The translations under genes and the position numbers were made by a program. A stretch of 64,000 nucleotides of DNA. It comes from CAYZTY01 sp964444665 (GTDB lineage Bacteria > Planctomycetota > Phycisphaerae > Sedimentisphaerales > CAYZTY01). The stretch is from assembly GCA_964444665.1 (NCBI GenBank), contig CAYUIE010000001.1:62001-126000 (forward strand), in the 5' to 3' direction. The notes beneath the pieces were generated by a model that worked only from the letters and a program-made list of their open reading frames with translations, searched no databases and had not been told where the DNA came from. Positions 54,756 through 61,818 of this stretch are shown piece by piece. Numbering within the stretch: the stretch's first letter is position 1; each line of letters opens with the position of its first letter.

Positions 54756-55934
54756 GTGAAAAGGGTACATGCATTTCTACTTTTGGCTGCTGTTCTTGTC
54801 GGGAGCGACCTGGGGTATTGCGGAACCATCGACCCTCCTTACGAGGTCGGCACCTGGCGTGGATTTCGCAAAGGGGCGGTGAGCTACACCTTCGACGACA
54901 ACTGCTCCAATCAGTATGCGATAGCAATACCGATGTTCAACAGTTTTGATTTCGATATGACGATGTTTACAGTTACGGGCTGGTCGCCCAACTGGACGAC
55001 CCTGCAGAACGCCGCAAATCAGGGGCATGAAATCGGCAATCATACAGTTTCGCACCCCAGTAACTGGTGTTCGTTGACATCCGCACAACAAGAGTCTCAG
55101 TATGCGAACTCGCAGAGCACCATTAACTCATATATACCCGGCAATCAATGTTTAACCGTTGCGTATCCATATTGCTGTGCCAAGTACCAAACCATGACCG
55201 CGACATATTTTATTGCCGGACGAATTTGTTCGAACGAAATCGTACCAAGCACTCTCTGGAATTTCTACTGGATTAGCTCGTTCAACTGCGGCAGCCTGGG
55301 GCCTATCAATTCAACGGCTCAGTTCATTTCGAAATTTACAACTATCGAGTCATCACATGGGTGGTGCGTATTTATGATACACGGCATCGATGGCGATGGA
55401 GGATATTCTCCACTTTCATCCACAATACTAGAAGAAAGCCTTGAGTATCTCGATGCTAAAAGGGACACGCTATGGGTATCAACTTTTTCAAATGTTGTGC
55501 GTTACATAAAAGAACGCATGGACGTCTCGGTTACAGAAACTTCCGTTCTAAGCGACAGTATCACTTTATCGGTAACAGACATCCTCAACGACACGATTTA
55601 CAATTATCCGATAACCATACGCAGACCGCTGCCTGCGGGCTGGGGATCTGCTAATGTTTCGCAGGACGGTAATTCAGTACCCACGTCTATTGTGGTGGTC
55701 AATTCAATTGCGTATGTTATGTTTGACGTGGTGCCTGACGGCGGAGAGGTTGTGCTCTCAAAAGGCATCTACGGCGATTTAACATGCAACGGCATCGTGG
55801 CAATGGACGACCTTTCCGTTTTTCTTGACCTCTGGCTGGTGAACGATTGTAACGCAACGGCCGGTGTGGACCTGGACGAGGATTGTATGGTCAATTTCCG
55901 TGAATTTGCCGTCCTGGCGGAAAACTGGCGGTGA
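54756..55934 (+). CDS. Secreted polysaccharide deacetylase (CE4) with dockerin-like tail
   Basis: 392 residues from a GTG with AAGGAGG upstream. The signal peptide (about 1-22) is followed by the NodB domain. SYTFDDNCSNQ holds the Asp-Asp metal motif, and EIGNHTVSHP holds the H-x3-H motif. LTVAYPYCC and VFMIHGID are later family blocks. About residues 255-330 are a beta domain (VTETSVLSDSITLSV), and the end has a dockerin-like pair (GDLTCNGIVAMDDLSVFLD, GVDLDEDCMVNFREF). CE4 enzymes de-acetylate xylan, chitin or peptidoglycan. With the esterase just upstream and the xylanase elsewhere, xylan is a likely substrate. Confidence 0.87.
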   Translation: MKRVHAFLLLAAVLVGSDLGYCGTIDPPYEVGTWRGFRKGAVSYTFDDNCSNQYAIAIPMFNSFDFDMTMFTVTGWSPNWTTLQNAANQGHEIGNHTVSHPSNWCSLTSAQQESQYANSQSTINSYIPGNQCLTVAYPYCCAKYQTMTATYFIAGRICSNEIVPSTLWNFYWISSFNCGSLGPINSTAQFISKFTTIESSHGWCVFMIHGIDGDGGYSPLSSTILEESLEYLDAKRDTLWVSTFSNVVRYIKERMDVSVTETSVLSDSITLSVTDILNDTIYNYPITIRRPLPAGWGSANVSQDGNSVPTSIVVVNSIAYVMFDVVPDGGEVVLSKGIYGDLTCNGIVAMDDLSVFLDLWLVNDCNATAGVDLDEDCMVNFREFAVLAENWR

Positions 55935-56169
55935 GCGCTTAATCGGCGCGCTTCTACCATTATTCAGGATTGCTCTTCTTGGGGGTGTTTTTACTTTTTT
56001 TACTCATACTTCATCCCGCCCGGATATTGTTTTATTCGTGCGCCTACGGCGTGCCTGCCCTCGAATGCCTTGTTCGCCGCTTCTTTGCTGTTGCTCAGTA
56101 AGCACCACGGTTTGTCTTTTTCGCATGGTTTCTGCTCGGTTGTCGGCCCCTCGATGATTCAACGGAGTT

Positions 56170-56331
56170 TCAGCTTAGGTAATCACGGTAGATACGCCAG
56201 CCTACGTAGACTCCAACCATGCTGCTGATGCCGCTGACTACGAAGCCGGTCATAAATCCAAATTTGGCCCCTATCCACCATCCAATCCAGCCAAAGACCG
56301 TTATACTCATGAAGATACATAGTCTGTTCAT
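56170..56331 (-). CDS. Small two-helix membrane protein (53 residues)
   Basis: 53 residues with two hydrophobic helices (LCIFMSITVFGWIGWWIGA and FMTGFVVSGISSMVGVYVGW), ending RIYRDYLS. A GAGGCGG site lies upstream of the ATG. Gly-rich helix pairs of this kind are common in uncharacterised small membrane proteins. No function is known to me. It lies about 155 bases downstream of the release-factor-like gene on the same strand. Confidence 0.7.
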   Translation of the reverse strand: MNRLCIFMSITVFGWIGWWIGAKFGFMTGFVVSGISSMVGVYVGWRIYRDYLS

Positions 56332-56487
56332 TTCTTATCCGCCTCGAATTATGACGAACAATATAGTTTATACACACTGCATAAACAAGGTCGAAGCCTG
56401 TCTGCCGGACGGAAACGTTAACGGCCAAAGCTGTAATTCTCTTCAATTTTTACCAAACGCGAAAACCCCGAGATAATCCAAAAATGT

Positions 56488-56868
56488 TTAGCCCCCCTCG
56501 TCCCCACGCACCTTTCTCTTTGCTTTACTTCGGCGCCTGCGGTGTTGTTTCTGTTTACGAATTTTCTCTGCCTTTAATGCCGCAGGACTCTTACTGCCCA
56601 ATCTCTCCTGTTCGACCAGTTCACACAATCGTTTTCGCGCATAATAACGGTTCAGCCCCTGCGACCGCTCCCGCTGCATCTTAACTTCCAGCCCGCTCCG
56701 AACGTGCTTCAGATAAACGCAGCTTGCGGTCTTATTCACATTTTGCCCTCCCGGCCCTGATGAACGAACATATTTTTCCTCCAGGTCTGCTTCGCGCAGC
56801 CCCAGCGCAGCCATCCTTGCCTCAAGCTCTTCTTGTTTCTTCCGCGTCACTCCGAAATTCATCTTCAT
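56488..56868 (-). CDS. RF-1-domain (GGQ) peptide-chain-release-factor-like protein
   Basis: 126 residues. SSGPGGQNVNKTAS carries the GGQ motif that triggers peptidyl-tRNA hydrolysis, and there is no codon-recognition domain. The C-terminus is very basic (EKIRKQKQHRRRRSKAKRKV), as in ArfB (YaeJ), which uses such a tail to rescue stalled ribosomes. The N-terminal part has an ArfB/PrfH-like start. It is downstream of typA on the same strand with a 32-base gap, so both may be co-transcribed. Ribosome rescue is the most likely role. Met1 or Met3 may be the start. Confidence 0.85.
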   Translation of the reverse strand: MKMNFGVTRKKQEELEARMAALGLREADLEEKYVRSSGPGGQNVNKTASCVYLKHVRSGLEVKMQRERSQGLNRYYARKRLCELVEQERLGSKSPAALKAEKIRKQKQHRRRRSKAKRKVRGDEGG

Positions 56869-56900
56869 CTTCGAATTTTACATTCTAAACTGACATTATA

Positions 56901-58760
56901 TTACCTGGAGGATTTACGGGCGTATCGTAACCTGTCCACTTCTTTCAGCATCTGTTTGCGGATTCGAATTGAATTAGGACAAATCTCAACAAGCTCGTCT
57001 TCCTGAATATATTCCATCGTCGCCTCAAGACTCATCTTCCTTGCAGGCCTGACCTTTGCTGAGTCGTCTTTGCCGGACGCCCGGATATTGGTAAGCTGCT
57101 TGCTTCTCACAACGTTTACGGGTATGTCTTTTTCCTTGCAGTGCTCCCCGGCCACCTGTCCTTCATAAACTTTTTCACCCGGCTCGACAAAAAAAACACC
57201 CCTGTCGTATAAAGCATCGAGTGCATAAGCCGTTACTTGTCCCGTAGTGGTTGCTATCATCACCCCTGACTTGCGCTGTGGTATCACTCCCCGCATCAGC
57301 TCATATCTTTCGAACGTATGATGCATAACCGCTCTGCCGCCGGTTGCGTTCATCATTCTCGCATGAAGACCGAAAAGTCCGCGAGAGGGTATCAAAAATT
57401 CCATATGAGCAAAATCACTTGCCCCGCTCTTAGCGTCTATCTTGACTATTTCGCTTCGCCTCTCACCCAGAAGGCTCATCACCGAATTCTGACAATCAAC
57501 CGGGCAATCCACCGCAAGTATTTCAATCGGCTCCTGTCGCCTTCCGTCAACTGTCCTGAAAATCACATTCGGCTTTCCGACACAAATCTCATAGCCTTCC
57601 CGCCTCATATTCTCCAGCAAAATCCCGAGATGCATCAGCCCTCTGCCCGAAACGATGAATTCCTCCGGTGTCCGGCCGGGTTCGACCCGTAGCGCAACAT
57701 TATGCTGAAGCTCTTTTTGAAGTCTTTCTCCGATATGCCTGCTCGTCAAGTATTTACCGTCTCTGCCCGCAAAAGGTCCGTCGTTGACCCTGAATGTCAT
57801 TGACATTGTCGGCTCATCGATAGCTATAACGGCAAGTTGAGAAGGATTGTCCGCGCAGGCGATAGTGTCGCCGATGTCAACGGGGTCAAGTCCGGATATG
57901 GCACATATATCGCCCGCCTCAACGTTTGAAACCTGCTTTCGGCCCAGCCCGTCAAACTGATGGATCTGTAGAACCTTCTGCTGGGTATGCAGCCCTTCCC
58001 TGTCGATTACGGCTACTCTCCGGCCCTCACTTATCTGGCCCGCAACAATTTTGCCTATCGCTATGCGCCCGACGTAATCCGAATATTCCAGACTCGTCAC
58101 CAGCATTTGCAGCGGGGCACCGGGGACGACTTCGGGGGCGGGAACATTTTTTATAATCGTCTCGAATATCGCCAGCATATTGTCGGTTTTTTCCTCGATA
58201 TCCGTCGTTGCCCACCCCTCTTTTGCCGATGCGTAAACAAGGGGAAAATCGAGCGATTCATCATTGGCGCCCAGCCGAACAAACAAATCGAATACCTCGT
58301 TGACAACGTCATCGGGCCTGCTGTTTTCACGGTCCATCTTGTTGATTACGACTATCGGCCGGAGCTTATGTTCCAGCGCCTTATTCAGCACAAATCTTGT
58401 CTGGGGCATAGGCCCTTCGAAGGCATCGACTAAAAGAAGCACTCCGTTTGCCATTTTCAAAACGCGTTCGACCTCACCGCCGAAGTCGGCGTGGCCGGGC
58501 GTGTCAATTATATTGATTTTATATTCGTCGCCCTGAGAATCCGTATAGTTAATCGCGCAGTTTTTGCTCAGGATTGTTATCCCGCGCTCCTGCTCCAGCG
58601 GGTTGGAATCCATAATTAATCTATGTTCACCGCCTGCCAGCTTATCGAGTTCCTTCTGACGGAACATACCCGACTGGTACAGGAGCTGGTCCACCAGCGT
58701 CGTCTTGCCGTGGTCAACGTGGGCGATTATGGCTACGTTACGAATATAATCCGAATACAT
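56901..58760 (-). CDS. typA: Ribosome-associated GTPase TypA/BipA
   Basis: 619 residues, the usual length. The G motifs are AHVDHGKTTL (G1), DTPGHADFGG (G3) and NKMDREN (G4). The switch region PLEQERGITIL is the family form, and the C-terminal domain with RRSEIVKIDAKSG, FGLHARMMNATGGRAVMHHTF and EYIQEDELVEICPNSIRIRK is specific to TypA. It acts on the ribosome under stress and cold, and in subunit assembly. It is probably co-transcribed with the release-factor-like gene. Confidence 0.96.
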   Translation of the reverse strand: MYSDYIRNVAIIAHVDHGKTTLVDQLLYQSGMFRQKELDKLAGGEHRLIMDSNPLEQERGITILSKNCAINYTDSQGDEYKINIIDTPGHADFGGEVERVLKMANGVLLLVDAFEGPMPQTRFVLNKALEHKLRPIVVINKMDRENSRPDDVVNEVFDLFVRLGANDESLDFPLVYASAKEGWATTDIEEKTDNMLAIFETIIKNVPAPEVVPGAPLQMLVTSLEYSDYVGRIAIGKIVAGQISEGRRVAVIDREGLHTQQKVLQIHQFDGLGRKQVSNVEAGDICAISGLDPVDIGDTIACADNPSQLAVIAIDEPTMSMTFRVNDGPFAGRDGKYLTSRHIGERLQKELQHNVALRVEPGRTPEEFIVSGRGLMHLGILLENMRREGYEICVGKPNVIFRTVDGRRQEPIEILAVDCPVDCQNSVMSLLGERRSEIVKIDAKSGASDFAHMEFLIPSRGLFGLHARMMNATGGRAVMHHTFERYELMRGVIPQRKSGVMIATTTGQVTAYALDALYDRGVFFVEPGEKVYEGQVAGEHCKEKDIPVNVVRSKQLTNIRASGKDDSAKVRPARKMSLEATMEYIQEDELVEICPNSIRIRKQMLKEVDRLRYARKSSR

Positions 58761-59003
58761 AACAGGTTCTCAAAATGGATTAGTGTATATTCAGGACCTG
58801 GTGTAATCCTTGTTGTGAAGCATCGCTACCATATAATAATTTTTTTTGGAAATGTCAACGCAAAACCACTGCCAACAAATTTACTCTCTGGCTAAACGTT
58901 GTTGTGCAATCAGCTTGTATTTTCAACATGGGCTTGGTATTCTATATACAAACTTAGCTTGGTGGTAAAGCCAAGCCGGCTATGACTCTGATAGGATTAT
59001 TTA

Positions 59004-60221
59004 ATGCCATTTAATACTTTTGGTCTTTCCGACCCGCTGGTACAGGGCATTCTTGCTTCCGGCTACACCGCCCCAACCGAAGTTCAGTCGCAGGCGATTC
59101 CGGCCGCAATCGCCGGCAAAGACATCATCGGCTGCGCCCAGACCGGAACCGGAAAAACCGCCGCCTTTGTCCTGCCAATCTTGAACCGCCTCTCACACGA
59201 GCATCCGCCAAAAAGAAGATTTGTCCGCTCCCTTATCCTTACGCCGACACGTGAGCTGGCTCTGCAAATCGAAAAGTCCATTCTCCGCTATGGCCGTTTC
59301 CTGAATTTACGAACCCTTGCCGTTTATGGCGGCGTAAATATCAAACCTCAGTTTACCGCGCTTCGTCGAGGCGTTGACATCGTTGTTGCAACTCCGGGTC
59401 GGCTCCTCGACCATATGCGGCAGCGGACCATAAACCTCAGGCGTGTCGAGGTGTTCATTCTCGATGAGGCTGACAGAATGTTAGATATGGGTTTCATCAG
59501 GGACGTCCAGAAAATCATCGCTGCTCTGCCCAAAAATCGTCAGACTATGCTCTTCTCCGCCACCGTAACTCCGGAAATAAGCTCCCTCGCCGCGGGAGTC
59601 CAGAAATCACCTCTGATGATTCAGATTGGCAGGCCCAGAAACCCCATCGAAACAATCACACAGCACATTTATCTCGTCGAGAAAGAGCGGAAAATCGGCT
59701 TTCTCTTGCACCTCCTTCAAGATGACCAACTCTCCAGCGTCTTGGTATTCTCTCGAACCAAGCGCGGCGCAGACAAAATTCTCCGCCACCTCGAACGAGC
59801 GGACGTCGTCTCCGTGGCTATTCACTCAAGTCGAAACCAGGGCCAGCGGGAACGTGCAATGGATGGCTTCAAAAGCGGAAAATACCGCGTTATGGTTGCT
59901 ACTGATATCGCCGCTCGAGGAATCGATGTCACAGACATCTCCCACGTTATCAATTTCGATGTCCCTGCCTTCCCCGAAGACTACATTCATCGCATCGGCC
60001 GAACTGGAAGGGCCGAGGCAACGGGAGATGCGATTACATTTGTTTCACACGATGAGCACAACTACCTTCGTCGAATTGAAAAATTCATTGGGCGTGATTT
60101 TACTCCCCTGGAATGTCCCGGCTTTACATATACCAAATCAAAACCGACGCACAGGGTAAGGTTTTCAAGTGCCGGCAGAAAGTCTCGCTTCGCTTCTCGC
60201 CGCCCGCGCCGTAAACGTTAA
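59004..60221 (+). CDS. DEAD-box RNA helicase (RhlE-type)
   Basis: 405 residues. The helicase motifs appear in order: Q motif (FNTFGLSDPLVQGILASGY with VQSQ), motif I AQTGTGKTAA, Ia PTRELALQ, Ib TPGRLLD, II VFILDEADRML, III FSATV, IV VLVFSRTKRGAD, V VATDIAARGID and VI HRIGRTGRA. The short basic C-terminal tail (SRFASRRPRRKR) is RhlE-like. It unwinds RNA in ribosome assembly or decay. It is divergent from typA. Confidence 0.93.
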   Translation: MPFNTFGLSDPLVQGILASGYTAPTEVQSQAIPAAIAGKDIIGCAQTGTGKTAAFVLPILNRLSHEHPPKRRFVRSLILTPTRELALQIEKSILRYGRFLNLRTLAVYGGVNIKPQFTALRRGVDIVVATPGRLLDHMRQRTINLRRVEVFILDEADRMLDMGFIRDVQKIIAALPKNRQTMLFSATVTPEISSLAAGVQKSPLMIQIGRPRNPIETITQHIYLVEKERKIGFLLHLLQDDQLSSVLVFSRTKRGADKILRHLERADVVSVAIHSSRNQGQRERAMDGFKSGKYRVMVATDIAARGIDVTDISHVINFDVPAFPEDYIHRIGRTGRAEATGDAITFVSHDEHNYLRRIEKFIGRDFTPLECPGFTYTKSKPTHRVRFSSAGRKSRFASRRPRRKR

Positions 60222-60271
60222 TCACGCAACCTTTCACCTCGTCAACTTGTCCTGTGAGCACTTAATTATAC

Positions 60272-60309
60272 TGTCATTGTGAGGCCGCCTCCAGCGGCCG
60301 CGGCAATCT
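60272..60309. repeat. REP-like palindromic repeat (copy of the one at 52542)
   Basis: It begins TGTCATTGTGAGG and ends GCGGCAATCT, with GGCCGC-CTCCAG-CGGCC inside. It is the same family as the copy at 52542-52600 in the opposite orientation. Confidence 0.6.
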
Positions 60310-60349
60310 TCAATCTACTATTCACCATTTACCAATCACCAATTGACTC

Positions 60350-60429
60350 GCTGCCTCCAGTGAGGAAACCATTTATATGCACGCTTTCAGCGTGCCACGG
60401 TTTGTTTCCTCATCGCGGCCTTCGGCAGC
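60350..60429. repeat. Large imperfect palindrome with nested hairpin, copy 2
   Basis: Arms GCTGCC..TGAGGAAACC (left) and GGTTTGTTTCCTCA..GGCAGC (right) pair imperfectly. Between them is a perfect hairpin GCACGCT-TTC-AGCGTGC (60379-60395). The right arm equals the element at 51144-51170 inverted, and that copy has a hairpin of equal size but different sequence. Confidence 0.6.
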
Positions 60430-60438
60430 AACGAATTA

Positions 60439-60483
60439 ATGAATAAATCTTGTGTTTCCTGACAAAAAAGGTATAATTCTGAG
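60439..60483 (+). promoter_or_regulatory. Repeated promoter box, copy 2
   Basis: The same box as at 49883-49927, with about four differences. It has TTGTGT at 60450-60455 and TATAAT at 60472-60477, 16 bases apart. It lies 25 bases before the gene at 60508, and the palindrome ends just upstream of it. Confidence 0.6.
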
Positions 60484-60507
60484 CTGTTAATGGATATAGA
60501 CTAAAAA

Positions 60508-61200
60508 ATGTTTAAGAAACACATAAAATTGATAGAGGCCATTGGACTTGGATTTGCTCTTGTGGCATGGATACTGCAGTGGGGTTTAACAGAAAAAATG
60601 GGCCATGCTACAGACAACTTTAAGCAATTAATTAAGGAGATAAATAATGTTCATACACAGATTAGTCGAGGTATCTCAACAAAAAATGAAGCAGCGATAA
60701 CGAGAGTTCTTCTGAATTATAATCTTTCCGATGATATGAATACGAAATCCATATATGCATGGCAATCGCCTGAAGTTCGATATTATTGGTTAAAAGAATT
60801 TAATAATGACACAGATGAAATAACCCATATGATCGTAACTGTTCTGAATACAGAAAAAGCATATAATCTGAAGTCCAATCCTTATTGTAACCAGATTAAA
60901 AAAGATTTAGAAACTATCAGAAAAAAGGTGCAAAGTAATTTTAAAATAGATACATCTTTTTCAAATGTGCCGATTCCTGATCCAAATAAAATTCCACCAG
61001 AAAAAGCAATTGAATATTCTTCGCAAGTTAGTTTCATTTTACAAAAAATGGAAAAGCCTATTAATCATACAATTGATGCTTTAATTAGTAAGAAAAGACA
61101 TAATTCATACATTTATAGAGTAGTTTTCGGATTTGGTTCTATACTGCTTATTTCGTCGAAGATAATTGAATGGTTGTATGATCTTAAAGTCAATTCTTAA
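60508..61200 (+). CDS. Membrane protein with large extracytoplasmic or cytoplasmic loop, unknown
   Basis: 230 residues, AT-rich. One membrane helix near the N-terminus (AIGLGFALVAWILQWGL) and one near the C-terminus (VVFGFGSILLISSKIIEWL) enclose a ~170-residue soluble, helical part (NNVHTQISRGISTKNEAAITRVLL). No motif is recognised. It lies in a second accessory segment, behind the same promoter box as the membrane gene at 50032, and only 39 bases before the inverted repeat around the GIY-YIG gene. Confidence 0.6.
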   Translation: MFKKHIKLIEAIGLGFALVAWILQWGLTEKMGHATDNFKQLIKEINNVHTQISRGISTKNEAAITRVLLNYNLSDDMNTKSIYAWQSPEVRYYWLKEFNNDTDEITHMIVTVLNTEKAYNLKSNPYCNQIKKDLETIRKKVQSNFKIDTSFSNVPIPDPNKIPPEKAIEYSSQVSFILQKMEKPINHTIDALISKKRHNSYIYRVVFGFGSILLISSKIIEWLYDLKVNS

Positions 61201-61238
61201 TCTTCGCTCAGAACAAGCATTGAAGAAGCAACGGGGAC

Positions 61239-61266
61239 TTGTCATTCCCGCGCAGGCGGGAATCCA
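61239..61266. repeat. Left 28-bp inverted repeat flanking the GIY-YIG gene
   Basis: It contains ATTCCCGC-GCAG-GCGGGAAT, itself a hairpin. It is the perfect reverse complement of 61560-61587. It ends six bases before the ATG of the enclosed gene. Confidence 0.9.
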
Positions 61267-61271
61267 GAAAA

Positions 61272-61556
61272 ATGAAAAATTATTATGTATACATTCTTGC
61301 GAGTAAGAAAAACGGCACTCTTTACATTGGTATGACAAATAATTTGGCTGAACGTATCTATCAACATAAAACTGACATTATCGAAGGTTTTTCAAAAAAG
61401 TATCAAGTTCATAACCTTGTTTATTTTGAGCATTTTGGTGACGTTTCATCTGCGATTAATCGTGAGAAACAATTGAAAAAGTGGAACAGGCAATGGAAAA
61501 TTAATTTGATTGAAAAAGAAAATCCGCGGTGGAACGATTTATTTGAATATTTATAA
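61272..61556 (+). CDS. Small GIY-YIG domain nuclease (UPF0213/YhbQ-like)
   Basis: 94 residues from the ATG at 61272; the longer frame to 61239 only translates the repeat. YYVYILASKKNGTLYIGMT has the GIY-YIG pair as YVY and YIG, and RIYQHK, NLVYFEHF and INREKQLKKWNRQWK are the remaining blocks, with the active-site Arg and Glu. This is the short, stand-alone branch of the superfamily; members cut DNA and are widespread, and their cellular role is unclear. It is enclosed by perfect 28-bp inverted repeats, leaving just 3 bases after the stop, which suggests that gene and repeats move or are kept together. Confidence 0.9.
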   Translation: MKNYYVYILASKKNGTLYIGMTNNLAERIYQHKTDIIEGFSKKYQVHNLVYFEHFGDVSSAINREKQLKKWNRQWKINLIEKENPRWNDLFEYL

Positions 61557-61559
61557 ATA

Positions 61560-61587
61560 TGGATTCCCGCCTGCGCGGGAATGACAA
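61560..61587. repeat. Right 28-bp inverted repeat flanking the GIY-YIG gene
   Basis: Perfect reverse complement of 61239-61266, beginning 3 bases after the stop codon. Confidence 0.9.
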
Positions 61588-61734
61588 ATAATGAAATTCG
61601 TGTTCATTCGTGGTTAGTTAATCTCTGAGTTCTCGGTGCTCTCTGTGGCTAATAATAGAATTACTCCTGTGTTTCACGCATTTTTTCGTAGAACTCGGCG
61701 TACTTGTCCTTAGTCCAATGGGATAATGACCATT

Positions 61735-61805
61735 TTATCGAAAATGAGAAAAGGGCCGCAGGCCCGGACTTGGCCGGAACCTGCAGCCCCTTTATTGCAG
61801 TTCGG
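61735..61805 (-). terminator. Likely intrinsic terminator of the beta-helix/dockerin gene
   Basis: On the minus strand AAAGGGGCTGCAGG and CCTGCGGCCCTTTT can pair into a long GC-rich stem, followed by a T-rich tract (CTCATTTTCG). It begins about 15 bases past the stop at 61819. Confidence 0.65.
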
Positions 61806-61818
61806 ATTCGTAATAAGC

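Noticed and set aside
56038..56054. Hairpin GTGCGCC-TAC-GGCGTGC similar in size to those in the accessory islands
   Set aside because: It needs two wobble pairs and lacks the conserved TGAGGAAACC flank, so membership of the same family is not shown.
56000..56150. A 46-codon minus-strand frame with KPCEKDKPWC
   Set aside because: It opens after a stop with no ATG, GTG or TTG near its beginning and no ribosome site. It may be a relic but cannot be supported.
61239..61271. N-terminal extension of the GIY-YIG frame (SFPRRRESR)
   Set aside because: This peptide is simply the translated inverted repeat, a common annotation artefact.
61661..61760. A minus-strand frame ending SHWTKDKYAEFYEKMRETQE
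   Set aside because: Its end looks coding, but it has no start, crosses a clear terminator hairpin and overlaps the beta-helix gene end in another frame.
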